Below are positions 23,906 to 35,879 of a stretch of 64,000 nt of DNA, piece by piece. This DNA comes from an uncultured Acidobacteriota bacterium (GTDB lineage: Bacteria > Acidobacteriota > Terriglobia > Terriglobales > Acidobacteriaceae), in assembly GCA_903851035.1 (NCBI GenBank), contig CAINND010000094.1:1-64000 (forward strand), written 5' to 3'. Position numbers and translations under genes: made by a program. The notes beneath the pieces are model-generated. The model was not told where the DNA came from, made no database searches, and was given only the letters and a program-made list of their open reading frames with translations. Position 1 is the first letter of the stretch, and every line of letters starts with the position of its first letter.

Positions 23906-24508
23906 CTACACGCCGCTGGAGCAGTCGTTGCAGGAGTTTGCGGCGGACTTTGCTGGATCGAATCTGGAACCTTTGGGAACCGGGTACGAGGCTTTCGTCG
24001 CCGGACGGTTTCGCAAGGCTTCTATGTAGTCCGGCGGCAGGCCGTTTTCGGTGGCGCCGCGCACAATGTGCTCCAGATACTCCTGGCTGGGGTCGCGCGG
24101 CTCGCCCTGCGCATCCTTCCGATACAGGCGGACCTGGTGCTCGCGGCCCTCGCGGTCGGTGACCGTGGCGGGAGAGTGGAAGTACTGGCCGGAGCCATCC
24201 ATGCGCGCGTCCTGCTGATCGTCCAGGCTCTCCCAGTCGCGGTGGCTGAGACGGTAGAGCACTCCCCAGACATGGCTGCCCGGCGCGGGCTCGACCGTTT
24301 CCAGCGCGCCATCCCAGATTGCGCTGTGTCCGTAGAAGCCGAGGCGGAAGTCCGCCAGGCGCGCCACGGAGACGACCTCCGGACGGCTGCAGCGTGAGCG
24401 GATCTGTTCGAGGTTCATGTTGGAGCCGTAGGCGAAGTAGTAGGCGCCGGGCTCCGCGTTGGCCGCGGAATGATCCCCGAGAATCGAAATCAGTTGGTTT
24501 CCACCCAT
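23906..24508 (-). CDS. Gamma-glutamylcyclotransferase-like (GGCT/AIG2) protein
   Basis: 200 aa. The signature YYFAYGSNMNLEQI at residues 23-36 and GVLYRLSHRDWESLDDQQDA near 82-101 identify a GGCT/AIG2 fold. Family members release 5-oxoproline from gamma-glutamyl amines or peptides. The C-terminal 35 residues (RNRPATKASYPVPKGSRFDP) are outside the fold and poorly conserved-looking. It may act in glutathione-type dipeptide turnover; the substrate is not determined by sequence. Confidence 0.82.
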   Translation of the reverse strand: MGGNQLISILGDHSAANAEPGAYYFAYGSNMNLEQIRSRCSRPEVVSVARLADFRLGFYGHSAIWDGALETVEPAPGSHVWGVLYRLSHRDWESLDDQQDARMDGSGQYFHSPATVTDREGREHQVRLYRKDAQGEPRDPSQEYLEHIVRGATENGLPPDYIEALRNRPATKASYPVPKGSRFDPAKSAANSCNDCSSGV

Positions 24509-24593
24509 CTGCTGTATCCCCCGCTATTCATCATAGCGAAAGAGAGTCCGCTTCGGTGCAGCGCCTTGGGCATCGCACCACACGAATTTCCAC

Positions 24594-24622
24594 GTCTGGC
24601 CAAAAGCAGTCCAGACATGGGG
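24594..24622. repeat. REP-like palindrome 6
   Basis: GTCTGG (24594-24599) pairs with CCAGAC (24611-24616), followed by ATGGGGC. It is a diverged copy of palindrome 2. It lies just past the 3' end of the minus-strand gene at 24640. Confidence 0.7.
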
Positions 24623-24639
24623 CTGGGCGGCTCTAGCGG

Positions 24640-24963
24640 CTACGACGCCCAGTGAGAAACGAGCTTTCGAAACAGTCCTACTCCGAATGCGATCAGTGCG
24701 AACAGTGCTCCATAGAGAACTGCATTGCCTAAGATCGTTATCGCGAACCATTCCGCCTGACTAGTTATACCGTTCCAGAAGCCGAGTATAAAGAATGGGC
24801 AGAGCCTAAAGCTCGCCCTTTCAATAAAGCCATTTATAGGAATTGAAAACGGCCTCAACTGGACAAGCGAAATCATGATGATCGCGATTCCGACTCCAGT
24901 TACGGCTCCTATTTCAGCGCCTTTGATTGCTCCGGTTACGATCCGCATGGATGTCTCCATCAT
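24640..24963 (-). CDS. Small hypothetical membrane protein
   Basis: 107 aa with three hydrophobic segments (about residues 12-34, 55-67 and 73-98) and a glycine-rich start (GAIKGAEIGAVTGVGIAIIM). No family recognised. It is AT-richer than its neighbours, as is the small membrane gene at 23025, and REP-like palindrome 6 lies just downstream. The first, second or sixth codon could be the start. Confidence 0.5.
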   Translation of the reverse strand: MMETSMRIVTGAIKGAEIGAVTGVGIAIIMISLVQLRPFSIPINGFIERASFRLCPFFILGFWNGITSQAEWFAITILGNAVLYGALFALIAFGVGLFRKLVSHWAS

Positions 24964-25017
24964 GGTGCTTTGGCTGGTCGTCCCTAGGTGGCTCTTTTCA
25001 ACTGTGGCTCGGGGGCT

Positions 25018-25335
25018 TCAGCCTTCCAGCTCTTCCAACATGGATTGCATTTCGCTTTGGGCGTGGCGCTGGCCGGTGCGGGAGGCCGTGGCAATGCCGT
25101 TGCGCAGCCACTCGATGGCCTCTGGCGTACGCCCGGCGTTGTGCAGGGCCTGGGCGCCCATGAACCAGGCGTTGGCGTAGTTGGCGTCCACCTCAAGAAG
25201 GGTGTGGAACTCGGCGATGGCCGCATCGGTCTCTCCGGCGGAGACCAGTTCCATGCCGAGGGCGTAGCGGGCAAAGGTGCTCTTCGGATCCTGCTCAAGA
25301 ACTTGCCGCAGATGGTTGATGCGTGCTGCGCTCAT
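25018..25335 (-). CDS. Short tetratricopeptide-repeat protein
   Basis: 105 aa from ATG 25335 (MSAARINHLRQVLEQDP). Two TPR-like units are visible: ARYALGMELVSAGETDAAIA followed by EFHTLLEVDANY, and AWFMGAQALHNAGRTPEAIE followed by WLRNGIATA. It probably mediates protein-protein contacts in the cytosol. It is divergent from the thioesterase gene. The six-codon upstream extension to 25353 is possible. Confidence 0.75.
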   Translation of the reverse strand: MSAARINHLRQVLEQDPKSTFARYALGMELVSAGETDAAIAEFHTLLEVDANYANAWFMGAQALHNAGRTPEAIEWLRNGIATASRTGQRHAQSEMQSMLEELEG

Positions 25336-25484
25336 ATGGCCAGAGACTATCACAGTGTCCCTGGCGTTTGCCGCTCATTCAGGTGGCGGGATGCGGGCCA
25401 GCCGTCCCTGCGGAAATCCCTTGCGACCTGCGGGGGCGGTGGGCAATCTAAGCAGATATAAGACTTCATTGCGTTTTGGCAAAG

Positions 25485-25503
25485 CGGCGCGTGTGACGCG
25501 CCG
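25485..25503 (+). promoter_or_regulatory. Perfect hairpin in the leader of the thioesterase gene
   Basis: CGGCGCGT-GTG-ACGCGCCG is a perfect 8-bp inverted repeat 22 nt before the GCGAGG ribosome site of the next gene. TATAAG at 25456-25461 could be a -10 element. It may be an operator or a leader hairpin. Confidence 0.4.
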
Positions 25504-25537
25504 ACTACGCGAAGCATTCCGATTGCGAGGAACTACC

Positions 25538-26086
25538 GTGAATCCTACTGAGAGTAAAACTGGCGAGAGCACGACCGCCCAGAAGCAGCCCGACCTGACG
25601 CCGCGCGCGGTGAAGGACTCCGCCAGCGAGATGGTGGAACTGGTGCTGCCCAACGACGCCAACCCTTTGAACGCACTGCTGGGCGGGCGGCTGATGCACT
25701 GGATTGACATTGCCGGAGCACTGGCCGCGCATCGCCACTCCCGCAGCTACGTGGTGACGGCCAGCACCGACCACCTGGACTTCCTGTTTCCGGTGCGCGT
25801 GGGCGACCTGGTGATCTTCAAGAGCTCTGTGAACCGCGCCTTCAGCACATCGATGGAGGTGGGCATCAAGGTGTTTGTGGAGAGCTACTTCACGGGCGAG
25901 CGACATCACGTCAGCTCCGCCTATTTGACCTTTGTCGCCGTGGATCGCCAGGGCAAAAAGTTGCCGGTGCCGCCCGTAGTGCCGGAGACGAGCGAAGAGC
26001 ATCGCCGCTACGAGGACGCCGGACGCCGCCGCGAACTGCGCCGGGCTGAAAAGCAGCGCAAAGCGCTGGCGGCCAGCAAAGGTTAA
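25538..26086 (+). CDS. Acyl-CoA thioesterase (hotdog fold, YciA-like)
   Basis: 182 aa from GTG 25538, with GCGAGG 7 nt upstream. The hotdog-domain signature LNALLGGRLMHWIDIAGALA contains the catalytic Asp and is followed by ASTDHLDFLFPVRVGDLVIF and TSMEVGIKVF. The C-terminus is an Arg/Lys-rich helix. It hydrolyses acyl-CoA to the acid and CoA in the cytosol. A terminator follows at 26128. The frame extends upstream to 25277, but that part is not conserved. Confidence 0.9.
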   Translation: MNPTESKTGESTTAQKQPDLTPRAVKDSASEMVELVLPNDANPLNALLGGRLMHWIDIAGALAAHRHSRSYVVTASTDHLDFLFPVRVGDLVIFKSSVNRAFSTSMEVGIKVFVESYFTGERHHVSSAYLTFVAVDRQGKKLPVPPVVPETSEEHRRYEDAGRRRELRRAEKQRKALAASKG

Positions 26087-26127
26087 TCCGCTACAAGCTC
26101 CACCGTTGATGGCCGAGCAGAGAGAAG

Positions 26128-26157
26128 GGCCTCCGCCGCGAGCGGGGGCCGTTTTTT
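26128..26157 (+). terminator. Intrinsic terminator after the thioesterase gene
   Basis: GGCCTCCGC (26128-26136) pairs with GCGGGGGCC (26142-26150), one mismatch, followed by GTTTTTT. Confidence 0.85.
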
Positions 26158-26455
26158 ATCCGCGAAAACATTTGCGCGTGCGGCCTGCGAGCAGCGGCGA
26201 GTGAGTCCGAGGGGGCGTGGGCAGATTATCCCGGTGCGGGCACGAAAGCTCCTTGCCTCGGATAGAGGTTGGGGCTACAATCCGCGCGCTGAGGATTGGG
26301 TAGTGTTTTGCCCATCTAGCTGCCGGTTGGATTTTGCCGCCGAAAGGGAAAACTGAGACGTAGTTGGCGGCGGCGGCTGGAATGTTGAGCCAGGAATCTG
26401 ATATTTATCATAGACTTAGCGCGATTGAATCTTTTCGTATAAGATAGTCATCAAA

Positions 26456-26476
26456 GTTGAGTACGTTTGACTCAAG
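26456..26476 (+). promoter_or_regulatory. HAIR operator (HspR-associated inverted repeat) in front of lon
   Basis: GTTGAGT-ACGTTTG-ACTCAAG matches the HAIR consensus CTTGAGT-N7-ACTCAAG at 13 of 14 positions with the exact 7-bp spacer. It runs into the AAGGAG ribosome site of lon, so a bound repressor would block transcription or initiation. HspR itself is not in the window. Confidence 0.75.
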
Positions 26477-26484
26477 GAGCCACA

Positions 26485-28917
<2,433 letters not shown>

Positions 28918-28940
28918 GCCGATTCACTGGGAAATCACAG

Positions 28941-28971
28941 AGGCCGGTTCCGTACAGGGACCGGCCTTTTT
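28941..28971 (+). terminator. Intrinsic terminator of lon
   Basis: AGGCCGGT (28941-28948) pairs with ACCGGCCT (28960-28967), followed by a T run. Confidence 0.9.
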
Positions 28972-29191
28972 GCGTCTGTGCTGCGTGGAAGTCGGCGTGC
29001 CGTGGCCGCATTCTGCAGCGTAAAAAGCAGGGCTGCGCCGCCGATAAGCACGGCTGACGTAGCTCTGCGGGCGACGCCAGGCACCAGAGGTGCCAGCACT
29101 TGAGTATCTAGGTTGTCACCTGTAACCCCCTTGTGTTGCACCTACCACATTGCGAAGATGAAGCATCATTCCCGGGTCAGGAGAGTTCAGG

Positions 29192-29680
29192 ATGCTGCAT
29201 CGTGTGATGGTTGTGCTGGTTGTTGCCTGTTTGGCCTTGCTGTGGACCGGCTGCGGCCAGACCTATGAGTTGCAGTCAATCACGGTTGTTTCGACGAACA
29301 CCGGTACGGCAACCACGAACCTGGAGGGGATTGGCGCACCGGATTCGTTCATCGTGACGGGGCACTACTCGAACACGAAGAGCAACGTGGTGACGGCGAA
29401 GTCCACATTTGAGCTGGGCGCCTCCGGCGACGCGAATGCGCCGCTCGCTTCGCTTTCGCTGAATAACTCCGGGATCGTCAAGGTGGTGAACACGGCCTGC
29501 ACCTGGCACGCGACGCCCACCAATGTGGCCGACACCACCTTTGCCTATACGACGCAGCCCTACACGGTGACCATTACGTTTGAGGGCTTCACGACGACGG
29601 CGTATGTGAATGTGGACAATTCCGGCGGATGCTATGACGGCATCGGCTACCCGGCGCCGAGTGGTTTTACCGGCAATTAA
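29192..29680 (+). CDS. Hypothetical lipoprotein
   Basis: 162 aa. The signal peptide ends in a lipobox, LALLWTGC (Cys at about residue 21), so the mature protein should be lipidated and envelope-bound. The rest is Thr/Ser/Asn-rich beta-type sequence resembling an Ig-like domain (SFIVTGHYSNTKSNVVTAKS, YTVTITFEGF). Two further cysteines (TACTW, GGCYDG) could form a disulfide. No enzyme signature. AGGAG lies upstream of the ATG. Confidence 0.7.
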   Translation: MLHRVMVVLVVACLALLWTGCGQTYELQSITVVSTNTGTATTNLEGIGAPDSFIVTGHYSNTKSNVVTAKSTFELGASGDANAPLASLSLNNSGIVKVVNTACTWHATPTNVADTTFAYTTQPYTVTITFEGFTTTAYVNVDNSGGCYDGIGYPAPSGFTGN

Positions 29681-29825
29681 GTGGTCTGCCGGAGCAGGGG
29701 AAGCCGTCAGGTTGGCGCGCTTCCGGATGGATGGATTATTAAACCGCAGCACCCGCCCGACGGGGCTGCGGCGTTTGCTTGAAACGCGATTTTTGATTTT
29801 GCGATAGCCGAACCAGAGGCCGAAC

Positions 29826-32800
29826 ATGAAGCTGAAGCTCCGCACGTTGCTGCCCGCTGCCGTTGCGCTAGTTAGCGCGCTCACGCTGTTTGCCCAGAGC
29901 ACGCCCGAACAGGCCGTCCGCAAGACGGAGGCGGCCAAGATGTTCGGCAAGCTCCCGCTGAGCTTTGAGCCTTCGCCCGACGCCACGGCTTATGTGGCGC
30001 ACAGCGGCGCCAGCCTGGTGACGGTGAGCAACCGTGGCGGAGCTGTGGCCGTGCGCGATGCACTGACCCAGCGCAGCCAGTCCGTCCGCTTTCTGTTTGA
30101 GCAAAGCTCGGCCACGGCGGCCCTTGCGGCCCTTGACGAGCAGCAGGGCGTCACCAACTATCAGCGCGGCAACGATCCCGCCAAGTGGCGGCTGGGCGTG
30201 AAGAACTACGGCCGGGTGCAGGTGCGCGGCGTCTATCCCGGCGTGGACGTGGTGTACTACGGCGATCATCGCCGCATGGAATTTGATTTCAACGTCGCTC
30301 CCGGAGCCGACGCCAGCGGCATTGCCCTGCGCTTTGACGGCCAGGAGCGGCTGTACACGGATGCCAACGGCGACCTGGTGGCCGAAGTGCTTGGCCAGCC
30401 CGTGCGCTTTGCCCGTCCCTACGCCTATCAGCGGGTTGCGGGCGGCACCAAGGCCGTGGAAGCCGGTTATGTGCTGATGGCCGGCAACGTCGTCCGCATG
30501 AAGCTGGGCGAGTACGACAAGACGAGCGAGCTGGTGATTGATCCCGTGGTGACCTATGCCACCTACGTTGGCGGCAGCGGCATCGACGTGGCCAACGGCA
30601 TTGCAGTGGATGTTGCCGGCAACGCATACATTACGGGCCAGACGGCCTCGTCGGACTTCCCCAAGCCCAATAACCCGACCGGATACAGCTTCAGCGGCGG
30701 CAGCGATGCCTATGTGGTGAAGCTGAGCGCCGACGGACAGACCTTCGTCTATACCACGATTCTTGGCGGCACCAATCCCACCCTGGGCTTTGCGCAGGGC
30801 AACGGCATTGCGGTTGACGCCAACCGTCAGGCCTACATCGTAGGCGGCACCAGTTTCAAAGATTTACCGGGCATCATCAACAGCTACCAGGGCGGCGACT
30901 CCGATGCGTTCATCATCATGCTGGATGCGAACGGAGTTGTAGTGCGCTCCACTTACCTGGGCGGCAGCGCGGCGGAAATCGGTTACGGCATTGCGGTGGA
31001 TACGACGGGCGGCATCAATACCGTGACTGCCGTGGGCCAGACCTGCTCATGGGACTATCCGACATACAACGCCATAGAGACCAAGGTGGAGGCCTGCGCG
31101 GCCTTCATCACCAAGCTGGATAATGGCCTGCATGTTGGCGGCAAGGCCGACCCAACGTCTTCAGCGCAGTCTCCCGCGCCTGCCTCCTGCGGCGGTGCAA
31201 CATGCTATTTCTCCACCTATTTTGCCGGACAGCCGGTGCCGCCGTATCCCACGGCGGTGTACGCCTCTAACGCGACTTATATTTACGCGGCCATCGTAGA
31301 GGACACGAACAATCCTCCAAACATTCAGATTGACACTACCGGTGGATACTGCACTACGGGCGCCAGCATTCCCACCTGGAACACGACGCTGTATGGAACC
31401 ACGATTGACGGCACCTGCTATTGGCTGAACGCCGGCCCGCCGGCCTCTCCCAGCGCATCCTTTTACACGGAAGCCTACGGCGTGGCACTTGACCCCGTGG
31501 GCGACGTCTTCGTTGTGGGCGGAACCAACTCCACCACGATGTCCACCTACTTATATCCGTACAACGCGCGTGGCGGCACCGGCGCGTGGATCCTCAAGCT
31601 GAGCAAAGACCATGGCGTCTTCATCTACGGCACTACGCTGGAAGCGACCCCGACCGACGAGACGCTGACCATTGACACGGCGCGCGCCGTGGCCGTGGAC
31701 AGCCAGGGCCAGGCCTATGTGGTTGGCACCGCCACCGGCACGCTCTATACCTCCGCCAACGCCTACCAGAAGAACGTGGCCGGCGGAACAGACGCCTTCC
31801 TGGTGCGGTTGAATAACCAGGGATCGGCCATCGAGTTCGCCACCTACTTTGGCGGCAGCAAGGACGATCAGGCGCTGGGCGTGGCCGTGGACAGCAACCT
31901 TACCGCCTACATCGCCGGCACCACCAAGTCGCCGGACTTCCCCACGACCAACGCGCTGGAGAACCCGAACAGCTCGGTGCAACTTACGCTCAGCGGCGGC
32001 CAGGATGCCTTCATTACCAAGTTCACCAGTGATGGCTCGGCGCTGATCTTCTCCAGCTACCTGGGCGGCAGCGGCAGCGATCAGGCCAACGCCATCGCCG
32101 TGGATTCGACGAACCTGGGCAACATGTATGTGGCGGGCAACACCTCATCGCTCGATCTGGAGACGACGCTCAACCTGCAGCCGACTCCCTTGAATCCGAT
32201 CGTGTACACGCCGCCGCAGACCAGCAACGCAGGCAACGGCGACGGTTTTGTGGCCATGGTTCCCAGCAGCGGCCTGCCGGAAGTTTCGGTTACGCCGGGC
32301 AGCCTGTACTTTGTGGATCAGGATTTGAACACGCAGAGCGCGGCGCAGGCCGTGCAGTACACCAACACCAGCACCACCGCCAGCGTCACCATCCAGAGCA
32401 TCGTCTTTAATCCGAGCGCCAACTTCGGGCAGTCCTTTGTCAGCGGCAGCCCGGCACCGAACTGCACTCCGGATGTGATTGCCGCCAGCTCGGTTTGCGA
32501 CATCTGGGTGACGTTTACGCCAACGGTGGTGGGCACCACCACGGGCACGTTGACCATCACGGATTCGGCCAGCAGCGAGGCGCATGTCATCAACCTGCTG
32601 GGCCAGGGCGCGGCTCCGTATGACGTGCTCTCTACTAGCAGTCTTACTTTTGCCACGCAGGGCGTCAGCACAACCAGCGCGGCGCAGAGCATCACGCTGC
32701 AAAATACGGGCAAGGGAACGCTGTACATTTCCAGCCTGGTGGCACAGGGCATCACCGTGGCCAGCGACTTCGCCCAGACCAATACCTGCGGAGCGCAGCT

Positions 32801-35771
32801 CTCGCCGGGCGGCAGTTGCACCATCAGCGTTACCTTTACTCCATCCGGCACGGGCACGCGTAACGGCGCCGTCACCATCACGGATAACGCACAGGGCAGC
32901 CCGCATGTGGTCAGCCTGACCGGCACGGGGCGGCTGGTGACCAACACCTTCTCCACCACGTCGCTGATCTTCCCGCAGCAGCAGATCAAGGCAGACAGCG
33001 CACCGCAGACGATCACGATCCAGAACACGGATGCATCGCAGAACCTGGTGATCAATTCGGTCACCGTCAGCCCTAGCTTCCTCATCAGTCTGAATACCTG
33101 CGCCTCGGCTGCCATATTGCCGGGCGGAACCTGTGCCATCCAGGTGGAGTTTGATCCGTCCACCTCGGGCTCTTTCACCGGCACGCTTTCCATCGTTGGC
33201 AACGGCACGCTGATGCCGGGCAGCATCAGCCTGAGCGGTACGGCGGGAGCCACGGCAACCCTGACGCCCGCGAATCTGAACTTCCCCGGCACCGTGGTGG
33301 GTGTTACCAGCCCGGCGCAATCGGTCACGCTTGCCAACCTCAGCACCTTCCCATTCAACATCAGCAGCGCGGTGTTGAGTGGAGCGGCCGCCGCCGACTT
33401 TTCGCTGGTCAACAACTGCGGAACCAGCCTGTCGGCTTTACCCGCCACCTGCACCTTCTCCATCAGCTTTACGCCCTCCGCGGCGGGCAACCGCAACGCG
33501 GTGCTTACGGTCACCAGTGACGCGGCCGCGTCGCCGCAGACGGTCAACATCCTGGGCGTGGGACTGGCTCCGGCGGTAACGCTATCCCAGGGCGCCACGC
33601 AAAACGTGACCTCCATCAGCTTCGGTAATCAGGCCATCAGCGAGGCTTCGACGCCCATTGTGCTGACCCTGACCAACTCCGGCACCGCGCCGCTCAACAT
33701 GAGCAGCATCACCTTTACCGGCGCCGGCGCAGGTGAGTTCAGCCAGACCAACACTTGCGGCACGCAGGTGCTGGCAGGCAGCAACTGCACCATCAACGTC
33801 GTGTTTACGCCCTCTGCCTTGAACGGACAGGGCGCAACCCTGGTGATTACCGACAACGCCACGCCATCTTCACAGACGGTGGCGCTGAACGGCTACGGCG
33901 TGCAGCCCACGGCTCCGAGCTTTAATCCCACAACAGCCGTGGGTCTGGCCTTTGGCGGCGAACCGGTTAACTCGACCACCGCGGCACAAACCATCACGGT
34001 GACCAACAACGATGCGAACTATGCCATCACGCTGGGAACTCCGGTGATGGCGGGCGACTTCGCGGTACAGGCCAGCGGTACAACCTGCGGTACGCTGTTG
34101 GCGAAATCTACCAGTTGCGTGATTGCCGTTACCTTTACTCCCACCGCAACCGGCAGCCGTACCGGCACGCTCACGCTAAGCAGCAACGCGCTCACCAACG
34201 CGGCGGTCTTCCCGCTCACCGGCACCGGCACTACGCCGGTAGTGAGCCTGAGTCCGACGTCATTAACCTTCAGCAGCCAGGCGGATAACACGGCCTCGGC
34301 GGCGCAGACCATCACTCTCACCAACACCGGCAACGGCGCGCTTACGCTGAACAGCATCGCCATCAGCGGCACCAACTCCGGTGATTTTGCGCAGACCAAC
34401 ACCTGCACGGGTACGGTGGCGGCCAGCGGTGGCAACTGCACCATCAGCGTCACCTTTACTCCCACGGCAGTGGGCAGCCGCAGCGCCAGCGTCGTATTCA
34501 CGGATAACGCATCCGGCAGTCCGCAGTCGGTGCCGCTCACCGGCACGGGCATTGCAGGCTCCGGCACGTTGAGCCTGTCGCCCACCACTTTGGCTTTTGG
34601 CAATGTGGCAAAGGGCAGCACCAGCCTGGCGCAGACCGTAACCATCTCCAACACCAACACCTCACAGGTGCTGAATGTGACCGGCATCGTCATCAGTGGC
34701 AGCTCGGACTTCGCCATTGTGACGAGCGGTTGCAGCGCCACGCCGTTTAATCTGGCCGTTGGCGGCAGCTGCACGGTGAGCATCAAGTACGCCCCCACGG
34801 TGCTGGCCGCGGAGTCGGCCACGCTGACGGTAAGCGCCGGTTCCACAAACTCGCCGCAAACCGTCTCGCTGACGGGAACCGGCATCGCCGCGCAGGGCAC
34901 GCTCTCGCTCTCGCCGAGCACGATTAGCTTCGGCAGCATTGCCGAGGGCACCAGCTCGGCGGCGCAGACCATCACCATCTCGAATACGTCCACAACCTCT
35001 TCGCTGGCCGTGACCGGCATAGTGATCTTGACCAACACCGACTTCTCCGTCAGCTCATCCACTTGCGGCAACACGCCGTTCACGCTGGCCACCAGCGGCA
35101 GTTGCACGGTGAGCGTGATCTATTCGCCGACGGTGTTGGCGAGTGAGACGGCGAACTTTACGGTGACTGCCGATTCGGCCAACTCGCCCCAGGCAGTGCA
35201 GATGAGCGGCACCGGCACCAGTTCGACCGGTTCGCAGCCTTACACGGTCACGCCATCCACCACGGGCGTGAGCGTGGTGCAGGGCGGCACCGCAACCTAC
35301 ACTCTTACCGTGGCTCCGCAGGCGGGCTACACGCAGACGATTGATTTCACCTGCAGCGGCCCCACCAACTCCACCTGCACCATGTCGCCAACGTCGCTGA
35401 CCATGGACGGCTCGACGGTCAAGACGACGACCCTGACTGTCACGACGACGGGCGGCAATGGCGGTTCGGCCTCGATGAGGCCGGCACAGCATCCCTTGCA
35501 GCGCACGCCGGCGGGAATCTTCTACGCCCTGCTGCCGTTCACCATCTTTGGCATCGTGCTGTTGCGTCGCGGCAAAGGCTGGAAGGCGGCCTTGGTTGTG
35601 GCAGCCATCGGCATGGCCATGTTCATGGCCTCCTGCGGCGGCGGCGGATCGAGCAGCAGTTCGACGAATCTGGCGCCTGGCACATACAACGTGACGGTGA
35701 CGGCAACTTCGACCGGTTCAACCGTAACCACCGTCAAGACCACTCTGCAACTCGTGGTCACCTCGAAATAA
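29826..35771 (+). CDS. Giant secreted SBBP-repeat / choice-of-anchor-D protein with C-terminal membrane hairpin
   Basis: 1,981 aa. A signal peptide (to LTLFAQ) is followed by an N-terminal domain found with SBBP proteins (about 25-240: RVQVRGVYPGVDVVYYGDHR). SBBP beta-propeller-type repeats cover about 240-820 (GGSGSDQANAIAVDSTN type). Nine tandem ASPM-SPD-2-Hydin-like domains of about 108 aa follow (about 820-1797). Most carry a Cys pair, e.g. TNTCGAQLSPGGSCTISVTF, and end in SLTGTG. An Ig-like domain near 1800-1880 is followed by two membrane segments (about 1900-1937) and a CGGGG-Ser linker, then a final beta strand set. The likely role is adhesion or surface structure. A terminator follows. 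Confidence 0.85.
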   Translation: MKLKLRTLLPAAVALVSALTLFAQSTPEQAVRKTEAAKMFGKLPLSFEPSPDATAYVAHSGASLVTVSNRGGAVAVRDALTQRSQSVRFLFEQSSATAALAALDEQQGVTNYQRGNDPAKWRLGVKNYGRVQVRGVYPGVDVVYYGDHRRMEFDFNVAPGADASGIALRFDGQERLYTDANGDLVAEVLGQPVRFARPYAYQRVAGGTKAVEAGYVLMAGNVVRMKLGEYDKTSELVIDPVVTYATYVGGSGIDVANGIAVDVAGNAYITGQTASSDFPKPNNPTGYSFSGGSDAYVVKLSADGQTFVYTTILGGTNPTLGFAQGNGIAVDANRQAYIVGGTSFKDLPGIINSYQGGDSDAFIIMLDANGVVVRSTYLGGSAAEIGYGIAVDTTGGINTVTAVGQTCSWDYPTYNAIETKVEACAAFITKLDNGLHVGGKADPTSSAQSPAPASCGGATCYFSTYFAGQPVPPYPTAVYASNATYIYAAIVEDTNNPPNIQIDTTGGYCTTGASIPTWNTTLYGTTIDGTCYWLNAGPPASPSASFYTEAYGVALDPVGDVFVVGGTNSTTMSTYLYPYNARGGTGAWILKLSKDHGVFIYGTTLEATPTDETLTIDTARAVAVDSQGQAYVVGTATGTLYTSANAYQKNVAGGTDAFLVRLNNQGSAIEFATYFGGSKDDQALGVAVDSNLTAYIAGTTKSPDFPTTNALENPNSSVQLTLSGGQDAFITKFTSDGSALIFSSYLGGSGSDQANAIAVDSTNLGNMYVAGNTSSLDLETTLNLQPTPLNPIVYTPPQTSNAGNGDGFVAMVPSSGLPEVSVTPGSLYFVDQDLNTQSAAQAVQYTNTSTTASVTIQSIVFNPSANFGQSFVSGSPAPNCTPDVIAASSVCDIWVTFTPTVVGTTTGTLTITDSASSEAHVINLLGQGAAPYDVLSTSSLTFATQGVSTTSAAQSITLQNTGKGTLYISSLVAQGITVASDFAQTNTCGAQLSPGGSCTISVTFTPSGTGTRNGAVTITDNAQGSPHVVSLTGTGRLVTNTFSTTSLIFPQQQIKADSAPQTITIQNTDASQNLVINSVTVSPSFLISLNTCASAAILPGGTCAIQVEFDPSTSGSFTGTLSIVGNGTLMPGSISLSGTAGATATLTPANLNFPGTVVGVTSPAQSVTLANLSTFPFNISSAVLSGAAAADFSLVNNCGTSLSALPATCTFSISFTPSAAGNRNAVLTVTSDAAASPQTVNILGVGLAPAVTLSQGATQNVTSISFGNQAISEASTPIVLTLTNSGTAPLNMSSITFTGAGAGEFSQTNTCGTQVLAGSNCTINVVFTPSALNGQGATLVITDNATPSSQTVALNGYGVQPTAPSFNPTTAVGLAFGGEPVNSTTAAQTITVTNNDANYAITLGTPVMAGDFAVQASGTTCGTLLAKSTSCVIAVTFTPTATGSRTGTLTLSSNALTNAAVFPLTGTGTTPVVSLSPTSLTFSSQADNTASAAQTITLTNTGNGALTLNSIAISGTNSGDFAQTNTCTGTVAASGGNCTISVTFTPTAVGSRSASVVFTDNASGSPQSVPLTGTGIAGSGTLSLSPTTLAFGNVAKGSTSLAQTVTISNTNTSQVLNVTGIVISGSSDFAIVTSGCSATPFNLAVGGSCTVSIKYAPTVLAAESATLTVSAGSTNSPQTVSLTGTGIAAQGTLSLSPSTISFGSIAEGTSSAAQTITISNTSTTSSLAVTGIVILTNTDFSVSSSTCGNTPFTLATSGSCTVSVIYSPTVLASETANFTVTADSANSPQAVQMSGTGTSSTGSQPYTVTPSTTGVSVVQGGTATYTLTVAPQAGYTQTIDFTCSGPTNSTCTMSPTSLTMDGSTVKTTTLTVTTTGGNGGSASMRPAQHPLQRTPAGIFYALLPFTIFGIVLLRRGKGWKAALVVAAIGMAMFMASCGGGGSSSSSTNLAPGTYNVTVTATSTGSTVTTVKTTLQLVVTSK

Positions 35772-35797
35772 GGGTTAGACCGAGTAAACAACAATTC

Positions 35798-35834
35798 GCC
35801 GCCGGGGCATGATGACCATGTTCCGGCGGCTTTT
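35798..35834 (+). terminator. Intrinsic terminator of the giant surface protein gene
   Basis: GCCGCCGG (35798-35805) pairs with CCGGCGGC (35823-35830), followed by TTTTCTTT. Confidence 0.8.
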
Positions 35835-35879
35835 CTTTGTCTGCGGACAAGCGCGCGGCAAAACTGATATCTTGCTGGC

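Larger units (their letters stand above)
26087..26484. other. Intergenic region: thioesterase terminator and lon control region
   Basis: About 400 bp. It holds the terminator at 26128-26157, then unassigned GC-rich sequence, then an AT-rich stretch with TATAAGAT (26438-26445) as a possible -10 for lon, and the HAIR operator at 26456. No gene seen. Confidence 0.6.

Noticed and set aside
22862-24622. Repeat cluster as a CRISPR array
   Set aside because: The units are palindromes with changing stems and irregular spacing separated by genes, not constant repeats with uniform spacers.
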